DNA from: an uncultured Roseovarius sp.
GTDB taxonomy: Bacteria > Pseudomonadota > Alphaproteobacteria > Rhodobacterales > Rhodobacteraceae
Length of the DNA stretch: 64,000 bases
Direction of reading: 5' to 3'
NCBI GenBank assembly: GCA_947503145.1
Contig: CANNCP010000002.1
Span: 310,001 to 374,000, forward strand
Position numbers and translations under genes: made by a program
In this document: positions 50,710 through 59,292 of the stretch, in pieces
Layout: every line of letters starts with the position of its first letter
How positions within the stretch are numbered: the stretch's first letter is position 1
The notes under the pieces: generated by a model
What the model was told of the DNA's origin: nothing
Databases searched by the model: none
The model's input: only the letters and a program-made list of their open reading frames with translations

Positions 50710-52317
50710 ATGACCGAACTGCTCACTGCCGCGCAGATGCGCGCCGCCGAACAGGCCGCCATCAGCGCGGGCACCGTGACCGGGCTGGAATTGATGGAGC
50801 GTGCCGGGCGCGGCGTCGTGGACGCCGTGTTCGGGGAGTGGCCAGAACTGGCGCGTGCCCCGCACCGTGCGGTGGTGCTGTGCGGGCCGGGCAACAATGG
50901 CGGCGACGGCTTCGTCGTGGCGCGGCTGCTCAAGCAGTGGGGCTGGGAGGTGGAGGTGTTCGTGTATGGCGACCCCGCTCGACTGCCCACCGATGCGCGG
51001 ACGAATTACGAGCGGTGGCAGGAGATAGGCGACGTGTCGGCCCTTCTTCCGACTCTGAAACCGTCGCTCCATAGCCCTGCGCTTGTCGTCGATGCGCTGT
51101 TCGGGACTGGCCTGACGAGACCCGTCGGCGATCTGGGGTTGATTCTGAGCGACCTGCGGGACAACCACGATGCCGGGCGCGGAATGGTGGTGGAGGATGA
51201 GGACCGGCTGGGTCGGGTTCCGTTGTGCGTGGCGGTGGATCTGCCCAGCGGGCTGTGCAGCGACAGCGGCCGGGTCCTGAAGCCCGAAGGAGTTATCCGC
51301 GCGCCGGGCAAACCGGAAGCGGCATCGGCAACCTGCGATCTGACGGTCACGTTTCATCGGCGCAAGCTAGGCCATGTGCTGGACGATGGTCCGGCGATCT
51401 GCGGCAAGGTGGCGGTCTGCGACATCGGGTTAAGGCAATCCGGCGCGGCGCAACCGGTCACACTTGTCGACGCGCCACCGGCACACAGGCTGGTCAAACC
51501 CGCAGGGCACAAATTCTCCCACGGTCACGCACTAATCCTGTCGGGCGGTCCCGGCCGGACCGGCGCGGCGCGACTGGCCGCGCGCGGTGCGCTGCGGATC
51601 GGTGCGGGGCTGGTCACGCTCGGGGTGCCGCCGGCCGCGCAGATGGAGGTGGCGGGGCAGATCACCGCGCTGATGCAGACACCTGTGGCGGATGAGGCCG
51701 CGCTCGCCGGGGTGTTGCAGGACGACCGCATCAATGCAGCCTGCCTCGGGCCGGGGCTGGGGATGGATCGTGCGCGGGCGTTGGTGCCGGTGGCGTTGCG
51801 CGCCTTGCCGCGCCGTCCTCTGGTACTGGACGCGGATGCGCTGACCGTGCTGGCGGAGGATGGCGCACTTTTTGACCAACTTCACGACCTCTGCATACTC
51901 ACCCCGCATGGCGGCGAATTCGCGCGGCTTTTCCCGGATATCGCGAAGAGGCTCAGCAAGGAGCCGAAGAGCGGCCCCGCCTGCTCAAAAGTCGATGCAA
52001 CCCGCGATGCGGCGCGGCGTGCGGGCTGTACCGTCCTGTTCAAAGGCCCCGACACCGTCATTGCCGCACCGGACGGACGCTGCGCGGTGCATGCCGCGCA
52101 ATACGAGCGCGCCGCGCCGTGGCTGGCCACTGCAGGCGCGGGCGATGTGCTGGCGGGGTTCATCACCGGGCTGTTGGCGCGGGGATTTGCCCCGATCCAG
52201 GCAGCAGAGGCCGGAGCCTGGCTGCATGCCGAATGCGCGCGCAGTTTTGGTCCTGGCCTCATCGCCGAGGATATCCCCGAAGAGCTGCCAGAGGTGTTCC
52301 GCGCGCTCGGGCTTTGA
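50710..52317 (+). CDS. nnr: Bifunctional NAD(P)H-hydrate epimerase / ADP-dependent dehydratase
   Basis: A 535-aa metabolite repair enzyme. The N-terminal epimerase (YjeF_N, residues 1-about 225) has GPGNNGGDGFVVARLL; the C-terminal dehydratase (about 250-530) has the ribokinase-like GAGDVLAGFITGLLA. It restores NADH and NADPH damaged by hydration. The ATG at 50710 follows GAGGACAGG; upstream open frame is not needed. It is divergent from glnB. Confidence 0.95.
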   Translation: MTELLTAAQMRAAEQAAISAGTVTGLELMERAGRGVVDAVFGEWPELARAPHRAVVLCGPGNNGGDGFVVARLLKQWGWEVEVFVYGDPARLPTDARTNYERWQEIGDVSALLPTLKPSLHSPALVVDALFGTGLTRPVGDLGLILSDLRDNHDAGRGMVVEDEDRLGRVPLCVAVDLPSGLCSDSGRVLKPEGVIRAPGKPEAASATCDLTVTFHRRKLGHVLDDGPAICGKVAVCDIGLRQSGAAQPVTLVDAPPAHRLVKPAGHKFSHGHALILSGGPGRTGAARLAARGALRIGAGLVTLGVPPAAQMEVAGQITALMQTPVADEAALAGVLQDDRINAACLGPGLGMDRARALVPVALRALPRRPLVLDADALTVLAEDGALFDQLHDLCILTPHGGEFARLFPDIAKRLSKEPKSGPACSKVDATRDAARRAGCTVLFKGPDTVIAAPDGRCAVHAAQYERAAPWLATAGAGDVLAGFITGLLARGFAPIQAAEAGAWLHAECARSFGPGLIAEDIPEELPEVFRALGL

Positions 52318-52333
52318 CCCCGGACGACCTGCG

Positions 52334-52831
52334 TCAGGCTGCGTCTGACCGCGCCACCGACTTGGTCTGCGCGGCGAGTTCCAGACCGTCCGCATAGATC
52401 ACATGCGGTGCGTCGAACCACAACTGATAGAGGGTCAGCGTCCGCAACCCGTCATGCGTGATGAATTCACCATCCACCAGCGCGCGTGCCGGGACCATCG
52501 CCTGCGCCTTGCCAAAGAGCGCCTGGGCGCGCCAGTCCCGTATCAGTAATTCCTGATCCGCCGGCAGAACCACGTCGCGATCCGGGCGCGTGTCGCCCAG
52601 CGATCCGGCGAGGATACGCACCGTGTGGATGGTCTGACGGTATTTTCGGATACCGTCTAGGGCGACCAGACCGCAATCGCGGGTGATGATCCGATCGCCG
52701 GGCGAAATTTCTTCGACCGTTCTTTCGCCCGATTGCGTCAAGAGAATGCTACCGGGGCCAACCCCGGCGCAAATGAAATGCGCCTGCGCGGGCTTTGACC
52801 CGCCGCTGCGCCCGACCGTTTTCGGTTTCAT
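52334..52831 (-). CDS. Small Hint-like protein, probably inactive
   Basis: A 165-aa protein with a Hint-type fold: FICAGVGPGSILLT at the N-terminal junction, SGERTVEEISPGDRIIT, then HTVRILAGSLG and LTLYQLWFDAPHVIYADGL, the end block shared with the larger Hint protein at 35748. The block-B position that usually reads QHR is DQE here (LPADQELLI), so the key histidine is missing. No repeats or signal peptide. It is convergent with nnr. Confidence 0.7.
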   Translation of the reverse strand: MKPKTVGRSGGSKPAQAHFICAGVGPGSILLTQSGERTVEEISPGDRIITRDCGLVALDGIRKYRQTIHTVRILAGSLGDTRPDRDVVLPADQELLIRDWRAQALFGKAQAMVPARALVDGEFITHDGLRTLTLYQLWFDAPHVIYADGLELAAQTKSVARSDAA

Positions 52832-53004
52832 GGCGACCTGCTATTTTTGTTCTTTGCTCGTTATTGGAACCGATCATATGCCAATATTCGGTAAATGTCC
52901 TACTTTTTTCATAACCATGCCGTGACTTTCCGTTTTCCACTCGCATCCCGGCACGGGCTTTGCTAGGCACGCGTCAGGTTGCGGCCCGACGGGGCCGAAC
53001 ATGC

Positions 53005-53089
53005 GCGGGTGTGGCGGAATTGGTAGACGCACCAGATTTAGGTTCTGGCGCCGCAAGGCGTGGGGGTTCAAGTCCCTCCACCCGCACCA
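53005..53089 (+). tRNA. tRNA-Leu (anticodon UAG)
   Basis: An 85-nt class II tRNA with acceptor GCGGGTG / CACCCGC, anticodon arm CCAGA-TTTAGGT-TCTGG (anticodon TAG), a short variable stem (CGCCGCAAGGCG), T-loop GTTCAAG and an encoded CCA. It is the intact copy; its 3' 54 bases serve as the left attachment site of the mobile element downstream. Confidence 0.95.
53036..53089 (+). repeat. attL, 3' end of tRNA-Leu
   Basis: A 54-bp segment from the anticodon loop (ATTTAGGTTCTGG) to the CCA end. The same 54 bases recur 6,585 bp away with one change. This is the classic crossover target of tRNA-specific tyrosine integrases. Confidence 0.9.
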
Positions 53090-53196
53090 TACTGTTTTCA
53101 TTGCATTTTCTACCATTGCCGCTTGTCCTGAATTCGATTGCTTTTTCGGGTTTCGCAATTCGTTTCGCACGTTCTTGTTCCGGTCCTGTTCCGTTC

Positions 53197-53883
53197 TCAA
53201 CGCTCTCGCCTTTCTTGGGCGCGGCGCGATGCGGTCTTTTGACTCGCCTGCGCCCGATACTTCTGCACCATCGCCAACGTCTTGTGGCCGGTGACTGACT
53301 GAATTTCCGAGTCGCTGCATCCGGCCTCGGCCAGCAGCCGCGCCGCCGTGTAGCGCCAGCCATGCGGCACCAGCTTTTGCGCGCCGTCCTTCACGCCGAT
53401 AGCCTCGCGCACGTTCTCTATGCGCTTCTGCACGGTGCGCTTGCCCAAAGGCTCGGTCAGGTTCTTGGCAAGGATATGCCGCCCTTTCTTGGGCAGGGTG
53501 TCGAGATAGGCTTGCAGGCGGGCAGGGCAGTAAACCCATATCTTCGCTTTGGTCTTTTCCTGCGATACCTGCATGTATTCGCCATCGAAGTCGGTCCAGA
53601 GCATTTTCAGGCAATCGCCCAGCCGCTGGCCAGTCCCTACGGCCAATTCAAAGGTAGTGCGTTCTATGGTCAGCCTGTGCCGGTCGCAATACCGCTCGAA
53701 GGCGTCCAGCTTGTCGTCGGGCCATGCCTCGTATTCGCCGCCGGTCAGCTTGGGGATGTCCACGACAGGGTTGCGGTCGATCCATTCCAGATCAACGGCC
53801 AGCTTGCAGAGGATCGACAGCACGGCCAACCGTTGCATCCATCGTGGCCAGTGCCGTGATACGCAGCCCGCCCGATTGTGCAT
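53197..53883 (-). pseudogene. int: Tyrosine integrase, 5'-truncated
   Basis: The 228-codon open frame keeps the whole catalytic domain: Arg in VGTGQRLGD, Lys in EKTKAKIW, HxxR in PHGWRYTA, His in TGHKT and the nucleophile Tyr in VQKYRA. Of the N-terminal DNA-binding domain only the last helix remains (LAVLSILCKLAVDLEWIDRNPV). Codons upstream of about 53840 are capsid sequence read in another frame, so the true start is lost. Lies beside attL, transcribed toward the tRNA. Excision is probably impaired. Confidence 0.8.
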
Positions 53884-55048
53884 CGGTAAACGGATCTCTG
53901 ATCACGTCCACCGCGCCCCAGGTGCCGACAAAGATCGGTGCCACGCCGCCCGCGTTGGTGGTCAGCAGTGCCTTGGTAGGAAGAACGGTTGAGCCGGTCG
54001 GTGCCGCAAGCGCGTTGGTGGTCATGGCGATGTTGCCTGCCGGGATGTTGCGCACCATGCGCTCCCATTCGGATACCGCCGTGTTGGTGATCAGCTGTTC
54101 ATCCATATAACTCCAGACCTCGGGGCGGATCAGCGCCCGCACCGCACCGGGGGAACCCGCCGCATTTGCCGTCATGAACCGCACAACGGCCTTGCGAAAC
54201 TCGGACCATGTTGCAGCCGCGTTCACGGTTTCCTCGTTGATGCCGTAGGTGCTGGCCCCGGCAATGACGCCCAGAGGCTGGCCATTGTTGCCCGAACCCT
54301 GGAACACGGCCTCATCCATCGCCATGCCCATAGCGCCCGCCATGTCGCGCCGCACCGCCTGTTCCAGTGCGCTGCCCGACTGCTTCAACGCGCGCCGGGT
54401 GATGCGCATCTGAACCCCGAGATTCTGCTCGGGCTTCATGCTCCGGTCGGTCGTGGCGTAGGTGGTCGGCCCAGATACGTTGCCGGTCTCCGATGTTGCC
54501 CAGCCTGCCGTTACCGCGCTTGTCGTCACCGGCCATTCAACCTCGCCGTGGTCAATGCTGATCATTTGCGCGCCCATGCGGGATGCCACGCTATCGGGAA
54601 ACAGCCGGTCGATGATCGGGCGGGTGCTGATCGGGTCAGGGGTGCCGCTGGCAATGGTTTCATTTGCCCGCTGTTCCAGAGCCTGCCACGGTACGGGGAT
54701 GCCCCTGTAACCTCCAGCGGCGCGCAGCTCTTGCACGATCTCGGCGGTTTGCCCGGAAAGCTCGCGGCCTTCATCCAATGCAAGCGCAACCTGCCGCATC
54801 TCATACCCGGCCATCATCTCGGACCATTCGTTATCCGAACGGGTTTCCAGCTCGCCCTTGGCCTTTTCGCGCTCCTCGGCCTCGGTGATCAGCGCCGCGC
54901 GAAACTTGCGTTCGCCGTCCTGATAATCCTGGTCGAGTTTGTCCATCTTGGAACGGGTTTCGTCGGTCAGGGATTCCGCCCCTGCCAGCTCGGCCAGCGA
55001 CTGCCGGATTTCCGACTGCCTGCGCTGGATTTTTACGCTATCAAGCAT
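53792..55048 (-). CDS. Phage major capsid protein, HK97 fold (3' end altered)
   Basis: A 418-aa protein. Residues 1-about 110 form an N-terminal coiled-coil delta/scaffold region rich in Glu and Lys; the rest is the HK97 shell domain (RMGAQMISIDHGEVEWPV, FQGSGNNGQPLGVI, DPFTDAQSGGLRI). No separate protease gene is seen. The last ten or so residues (AVDPLQAGR) are read from integrase sequence after the deletion junction; the natural C-terminus is missing but the shell domain is essentially complete. Confidence 0.9.
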   Translation of the reverse strand: MLDSVKIQRRQSEIRQSLAELAGAESLTDETRSKMDKLDQDYQDGERKFRAALITEAEEREKAKGELETRSDNEWSEMMAGYEMRQVALALDEGRELSGQTAEIVQELRAAGGYRGIPVPWQALEQRANETIASGTPDPISTRPIIDRLFPDSVASRMGAQMISIDHGEVEWPVTTSAVTAGWATSETGNVSGPTTYATTDRSMKPEQNLGVQMRITRRALKQSGSALEQAVRRDMAGAMGMAMDEAVFQGSGNNGQPLGVIAGASTYGINEETVNAAATWSEFRKAVVRFMTANAAGSPGAVRALIRPEVWSYMDEQLITNTAVSEWERMVRNIPAGNIAMTTNALAAPTGSTVLPTKALLTTNAGGVAPIFVGTWGAVDVIRDPFTDAQSGGLRITALATMDATVGRAVDPLQAGR

Positions 55049-55364
55049 GTGTTTTCTCCTGTTGCTCGATTGGTTTCGTCGCCAATTCAGCGACAGCTAC
55101 GCGCCACGCTTGGCGCTTGAGATCAGGCACATGGCCCAGCTCCCGGTTGGTTTCCTTGGTGTGACAGCCCGCGCAAAGCGTCAGGCACAGATCGGGGTTG
55201 AAGGCGTGTTGCGGATAGTCCCGCACCGGCTTTGTGTGGTGAACCTCCAGCCGCCGCCGCTCGCCGCAGTGCTGGCAACTCCAGTTGTCACGCTCCAGAA
55301 CAGCGTGCCGCACCGCCTGCCATTCCTTGCGCTTCAACGCCCATCTGCCCGGTCGCGCCGTCAT
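55041..55364 (-). CDS. HNH endonuclease, phage packaging type
   Basis: A 107-aa HNH nuclease with zinc cysteine pairs CQHCG and CAGCH and the HNH core LEVHHTKP...NPDLCLTL. HNH proteins next to terminase help cut DNA at cos sites during packaging. Overlaps the capsid start by 8 bp and the head-closure stop by 4 bp (ATGA). Confidence 0.9.
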   Translation of the reverse strand: MTARPGRWALKRKEWQAVRHAVLERDNWSCQHCGERRRLEVHHTKPVRDYPQHAFNPDLCLTLCAGCHTKETNRELGHVPDLKRQAWRVAVAELATKPIEQQEKTHA

Positions 55365-55696
55365 TGGTCATTCCTTGCGCTGCATGTGAACTCAATGAAT
55401 TGCAGCCGCCCTTCCTTGCTTTCCTTCGCGCCGGAAATATTGAAGTCCTGGCCATCGGCTTTGATGCGGTCGCGCGGGTTTATGTCGCGGGTGAAGGCAG
55501 AAGATCGCACGGTGAACCGGGTTGTGACGGTCGCCTGAACCTGCGCCGCCGCGAACTTTTCGCCATCGCTCACGTCTGCCCGGTGCGCGCTGATCGGGTC
55601 GCCATGATCGGCCCAGACCTTGACCATGCCGTAACCGTCATCCTCTTCGGTGTAGCGCCGCACCTGAATTTGCCGGTCGAGTTTGGAACCGCTCAT
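55361..55696 (-). CDS. Phage head closure / head-tail adaptor protein
   Basis: A 111-aa protein of the SPP1 gp16-like adaptor group: KLDRQIQVRRYTEEDDGYGMVKVW is the characteristic N-terminus and the rest is a small beta-barrel (TTRFTVRSSAFTRDINPRDRI). The start MSGSKLD at 55696 is chosen because it overlaps the terminase stop in an ATGA; another ATG lies 6 bases upstream. It normally seals the portal-connector channel. Confidence 0.85.
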   Translation of the reverse strand: MSGSKLDRQIQVRRYTEEDDGYGMVKVWADHGDPISAHRADVSDGEKFAAAQVQATVTTRFTVRSSAFTRDINPRDRIKADGQDFNISGAKESKEGRLQFIEFTCSARNDQ

Positions 55697-57225
55697 GCCC
55701 ATGTCATGCGCCCCTTTCCCTTGGCCGGTGCGCGCTTCATGCGCTGGCCTTGTGCAACCGCCAGAACCGTTGCCGCCACCGGGTCGATCCGGCCCGTAGA
55801 GCGTCCAGCCGCCAGCTTGTGATTGCCTGCCGGGTCAACCAGCGTGATCGCGTCCGCAAAGGCAGATCGCAGCAGCAGGGAAGGCTTGGCCTTCACTTGT
55901 CCCTCGAACACAGCGCGCCGCAGCCTCTCGCAATCTTCACTGCCGTCTTTCCATCCGAAACCGCGCCAGATGAACGGAACACGCTCTAGGCCAGCGTCCC
56001 GCAGCGCCTCCAGAAACTCGGCATGGCGGAACCTGTCACCCACGATTGCCGCCGGTGCCTGCCCGTCCAGCCGCTCCACAACGTCAGCCATGAAGCGCGC
56101 AACGGGAACCGTGGTATCGCCCATTGTCACCAACTCGCCCCGCTCGTGCATCTCGGTGTAGCGGCTCGATACGCCATCAGCCTGCCCGCGCTCGGCAAGG
56201 TTGGGATTGCAGGGGAACGCCCCGACGCATTCCAGACGCCCGGTGTCGGGCCAATACAGTGCCGCCGCGCTCATGGAACGGGAACCGCCCAGATCAATGC
56301 CCAGAACAACAGGGCCATCGCGTTCGGGCTGATCGTCGGGCGAAACCTCACAAGACAGCCATTCGTCAACGGTAAGCAATACTGACCTATCATCAGCCGC
56401 GACACGTTGGTTTAGATTCAAGTTGCGGAAACTGGATAAGGCAGAACCACCCCGCGCAATGGCCCGTTGCGCCTGCGCCACCAGCCAATCCGCCGTTGGC
56501 CCGATGCCCTCCTTTGCGCCGGGGTTGGCGATTAGAAGGCTCTCCAGATCGTCAGGGGGTGGCCCCATAGGGGGGCGATGCTCTTGCACATAGGTGCCGT
56601 TTGGCGGCTCATCCAACCAGCGGCTGAACGTGTTGCTATCATCCGGCGCGCTCGTGCTGATAATCAACGCCCTGCCGTCGCGCTTGCCCAGCCCCGACAA
56701 GATCGCATTCTCCAGGTTGTCGCCCTTTTCACGTTCCCACGCCGCCCGCTCATCCAAGATCGCCAGCGTTGGCGCGCCGCCCAAGATGCTCTTGCCATCC
56801 GCAGCGATAACCCGCGCCAGCCCGCCGCCGTTCTCTGCCGTCTCGACCTCCAGCTTTGAGCCGCGCCGGATCGTGAATTGCTCTTGCTCGTCCTCGGGCA
56901 GTCCCTCAATGAACCCGACAAGAAAGCCAAACGCCGTGCGCGCCTGATCGCGGTTGCGGGCGGCAAAGATGATCTCGCGCTTGGGCTGCGCCTCGATCTC
57001 GCCCATCAGATGCCCGAGCGCGATGCCCGCAGAGATAGCGGTTTTCGCGTTGCCCCTGCCGATCGAAAGGCACGCCACGTTGACGCCCTTGGCGAACGCG
57101 CCCCGGATGAATTGCTTTTGATACTTGGCCAGCCGCAGCCGCCTGCCCGCAAGCCTGCCCTCGGGAACGATCAGCGTTGGCAGAAACCGCAGCGCCGCCG
57201 ATGCCGATTTCGTGGCCCGCGTCAT
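55693..57225 (-). CDS. terL: Phage terminase large subunit
   Basis: A 510-aa packaging motor. The ATPase half has Walker A-like GRGNAKT (residues 56-62) and Walker B LAILDE (154-159); the RNase H-like nuclease half starts with VLGIDLGGSRS near residue 310. Length is close to HK97-type TerL. No small terminase gene is visible upstream. Overlaps the head-closure gene. Confidence 0.92.
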   Translation of the reverse strand: MTRATKSASAALRFLPTLIVPEGRLAGRRLRLAKYQKQFIRGAFAKGVNVACLSIGRGNAKTAISAGIALGHLMGEIEAQPKREIIFAARNRDQARTAFGFLVGFIEGLPEDEQEQFTIRRGSKLEVETAENGGGLARVIAADGKSILGGAPTLAILDERAAWEREKGDNLENAILSGLGKRDGRALIISTSAPDDSNTFSRWLDEPPNGTYVQEHRPPMGPPPDDLESLLIANPGAKEGIGPTADWLVAQAQRAIARGGSALSSFRNLNLNQRVAADDRSVLLTVDEWLSCEVSPDDQPERDGPVVLGIDLGGSRSMSAAALYWPDTGRLECVGAFPCNPNLAERGQADGVSSRYTEMHERGELVTMGDTTVPVARFMADVVERLDGQAPAAIVGDRFRHAEFLEALRDAGLERVPFIWRGFGWKDGSEDCERLRRAVFEGQVKAKPSLLLRSAFADAITLVDPAGNHKLAAGRSTGRIDPVAATVLAVAQGQRMKRAPAKGKGRMTWA

Positions 57226-57322
57226 TGCCCATCCCCCGGATTTTTTCGGGAATGAGAAAAGAACAGTTCAACACCGGTGCCAGAGAATAGCAGAAACCCC
57301 GGCATAAAGGTTAAATCGCCGC

Positions 57323-57865
57323 TCATATGCGAACCCGCCTGTAACGCGCCGCTATGCGGGCTGTTGACGGTGCCAGCGTTGGCGCTGCATCCACGTCACC
57401 GCGCAGATCGTAGAGCTTCAACGCCTGATCCATGATCGCCAGCGCCAGATCGTCGGGGATGGTGGTGTCGTCTGCCCCAAAGCCTGCCGTGTAGGTGACA
57501 CGGATAGGCCCGCCCGGTGTGTTGTCGAAGAACAGTTGCGGCCTTGGCCCTGCCACCAGAAACCAGCCGTCATTGACAGGCGTTGCCGTGCCGTCCTGCT
57601 CGATCAGCTCCACGGTGACGGATGCGCCCAGGGCAACAGGGCCAACGGGCAGTTGCAGAACCTTGCCAATCAGGGGATCGGCCAGCGCCGTGATGGTCTG
57701 ATCCAGCAGCGCAATATCCGCATACCGCTCGATCTCGTCAGCCGCCGCACGGGCAAAGCGCAAGGCGTCGGTGGTCTCTGACGTTTCAACCCGCATGTGT
57801 TTGGCCAGCGCCGTGCTATCCACGGGGTCGCCTGCCGCTATCGGTGTCCGCTCGATGATCCGCAT
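57323..57865 (-). CDS. gp6-like head-tail connector
   Basis: A 180-aa all-helical plus insert protein of the HK97 gp6 family: an N-terminal helix pair (KHMRVETSETTDALRFARAAADEIERYADI), a central beta insert and the C-terminal IPDDLALAIMDQALKLYDLRG helix. It forms a ring below the portal in HK97-type phages. It begins the structural block, 97 bp before terL, after an AT-rich promoter-like patch. Confidence 0.8.
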   Translation of the reverse strand: MRIIERTPIAAGDPVDSTALAKHMRVETSETTDALRFARAAADEIERYADIALLDQTITALADPLIGKVLQLPVGPVALGASVTVELIEQDGTATPVNDGWFLVAGPRPQLFFDNTPGGPIRVTYTAGFGADDTTIPDDLALAIMDQALKLYDLRGDVDAAPTLAPSTARIAARYRRVRI

Positions 57866-57889
57866 TCACTGCCTTTCTGTCTTGGGGTA

Positions 57890-57945
57890 ATATAACACCT
57901 CATTATTAGGTAAGTAATACTGACGTATATGAATTAGACACACCC
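57890..57945 (-). promoter_or_regulatory. Candidate promoter region for the structural operon
   Basis: The AT content jumps in an otherwise GC-rich element, with TATATT and TTACTT hexamers on the minus strand ahead of the connector gene. Position and composition suggest a promoter; no exact -35/-10 pair can be asserted. Confidence 0.35.
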
Positions 57946-58302
57946 CTGCCACCCGCTCCTTCCCCCCGATATACAGGAGAAGGCCCTGCGCTTCCTCGAT
58001 CCGTATCCACGCGATGCCCGGTATCGTGGGCCAGCCGCTTCCCCGCAGGCTTTACACCTGCCCCGCCCTTTGCAGCTTTGCGCCGGTGCGGTCCCCGGTC
58101 TGTCACGCTGCGCATTGCAGGTTCACCAGCCGGTGGGTTTCGTTGTCGCGTTTCTGAGCGGCCTAGCAGGAGCCGGTATCGCTCGGGTCGGGTGATGTCC
58201 CCGGATCGTCATTCACCCGTTGATGTCGCTCAACGGTCAAAGGCTAGGACGGTTGCAGGGATATGCCCGGTCGCTGCCGGTCTGCTCCGGTGTGTTGACG
58301 CT

Positions 58303-58326
58303 CCAGCACCACGCCCATGATGCTGG
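58303..58326 (-). terminator. Hairpin after the Topo VI-A-like gene
   Basis: CCAGCACCA and TGATGCTGG pair at 8 of 9 positions around a 6-base loop, 13 bp past the stop codon on the minus strand. No T-run, so termination is uncertain. Confidence 0.4.
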
Positions 58327-58338
58327 GGCGCGGTGGCT

Positions 58339-59292
58339 TTACCTTGCTGGCAAAAGCAGCTGGTTTATTTGGGCGCGGTCGGCTTTCTCGGCCTCGCAGT
58401 CCTCAAGGTATTTGGTCGCGTCGATGTGCTGCCAAAGCGCCTCTTTCAGAATGTCCGCAATGACGTTGGGGGGCAGTGCCTCAAGCTGGCATGTGCCGCC
58501 CTTCCAGGACGCGCTTCGGGTGTCGCTGGCCTTCGGTGGCGCGGTGGGTAGGTCGTATGCGGCAACCTGTTCACGGGTCAGCGCGATACGATGAAAGTCC
58601 ACAGTGACAGTCCCGAATTGGCGGTCGGCTTCCACGAATGCAGTGACGTCTTGCGCAACAGCGTTGAAGATGTCCTCGCCGCTCGGATCACAGTCGCCCA
58701 AGTGCAAGATGATCGCGGGCTTTTCTATGCTCACAATCCGGTCGGCCAAGTCCTTCTTGGCAGTCAGGCTATCGAAGCCGCCGGATGAATACGCCCTCAC
58801 AGAAAACGGCGCTGTTACATCGTCAATTTGCGGCAACATGCCTGCCGCCTCGCACCAAACCTCAATATGCAGTTCTTGCCCCGACAGCTTGTTGCGGGTG
58901 TATCGCTTACCCATGCCCCGGACGTGGCGCAGGAAGTCGTCACGGTCCTCGAAGTGATCGCGCCGGTAGGTCGTCACGCCATCGTCGCGGATCGCATGAA
59001 ACGGAATGATCCGGGCGCGGCGCGCATTCGCTAGGTGGTGGCACAAGCGGTTATAAGCGGCCTCGCTTTTGTCATAGCCATGCGCCCCCACCATCCGATA
59101 GAAAATCTGCCGGATCGTCAGGGGCCAGTATTCCCGATATTCGTCCAGCACCGCTTGTGCCTGATCTAGCAGGGCGCGGGTCTTGGCCCTCGGAGCATAG
59201 TCGGTGGTATATCCGCGTTTTCCCTTTTTCAGGCTGGCCTGATTTACGTCAGCAGGGTTTTTCAGGCTGGCCTGATTTACTCTACCGCTCAT
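58339..59292 (-). CDS. Topo VI-A/Spo11-like protein (Mini-A type)
   Basis: A 317-aa protein. Residues 55-75 carry PLTIRQIFYRMVG, matching the R-x2-[FY]-Y motif of the Topo VI-A/Spo11 winged-helix domain, with Tyr65 as candidate nucleophile. A Toprim domain follows: Glu in HIEVWCEAAGM (144 or 148), then LGDCDPSGEDIF with Asp200, Asp202 and Gly205, equivalent to the DxDPxG of Spo11. No B (ATPase) subunit is nearby, as in the Mini-A group reported from mobile elements. It probably cuts or nicks element DNA; activity is inferred. The ATG overlaps the preceding stop (ATGA). The N-terminus repeats VNQASLK. Confidence 0.7.
   Translation of the reverse strand: MSGRVNQASLKNPADVNQASLKKGKRGYTTDYAPRAKTRALLDQAQAVLDEYREYWPLTIRQIFYRMVGAHGYDKSEAAYNRLCHHLANARRARIIPFHAIRDDGVTTYRRDHFEDRDDFLRHVRGMGKRYTRNKLSGQELHIEVWCEAAGMLPQIDDVTAPFSVRAYSSGGFDSLTAKKDLADRIVSIEKPAIILHLGDCDPSGEDIFNAVAQDVTAFVEADRQFGTVTVDFHRIALTREQVAAYDLPTAPPKASDTRSASWKGGTCQLEALPPNVIADILKEALWQHIDATKYLEDCEAEKADRAQINQLLLPAR
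59226..59280. repeat. In-frame direct repeat at the start of the Topo VI-A-like gene
   Basis: TTTTCAGGCTGGCCTGATTTAC occurs at 59226-59247 and 59259-59280, exact copies 33 bp apart (11 codons). It encodes the doubled VNQASLK. It may be a duplication or a pair of protein-binding sites near the 5' end of the gene. Confidence 0.7.

Larger units (their letters stand above)
57866..58338. other. Non-coding gap inside the mobile element (473 bp)
   Basis: No convincing ORF on either strand. Contains an AT-rich patch (about 57890-57945) before the connector gene and a hairpin at 58303-58326 just after the Topo VI-A-like gene. A small terminase gene, often found here, may have been lost. Confidence 0.5.

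Noticed and set aside
57906..58115. Small terminase gene in the element gap
   Set aside because: The 69-codon frame is Gly/Arg-rich without a helix-turn-helix or other TerS feature.
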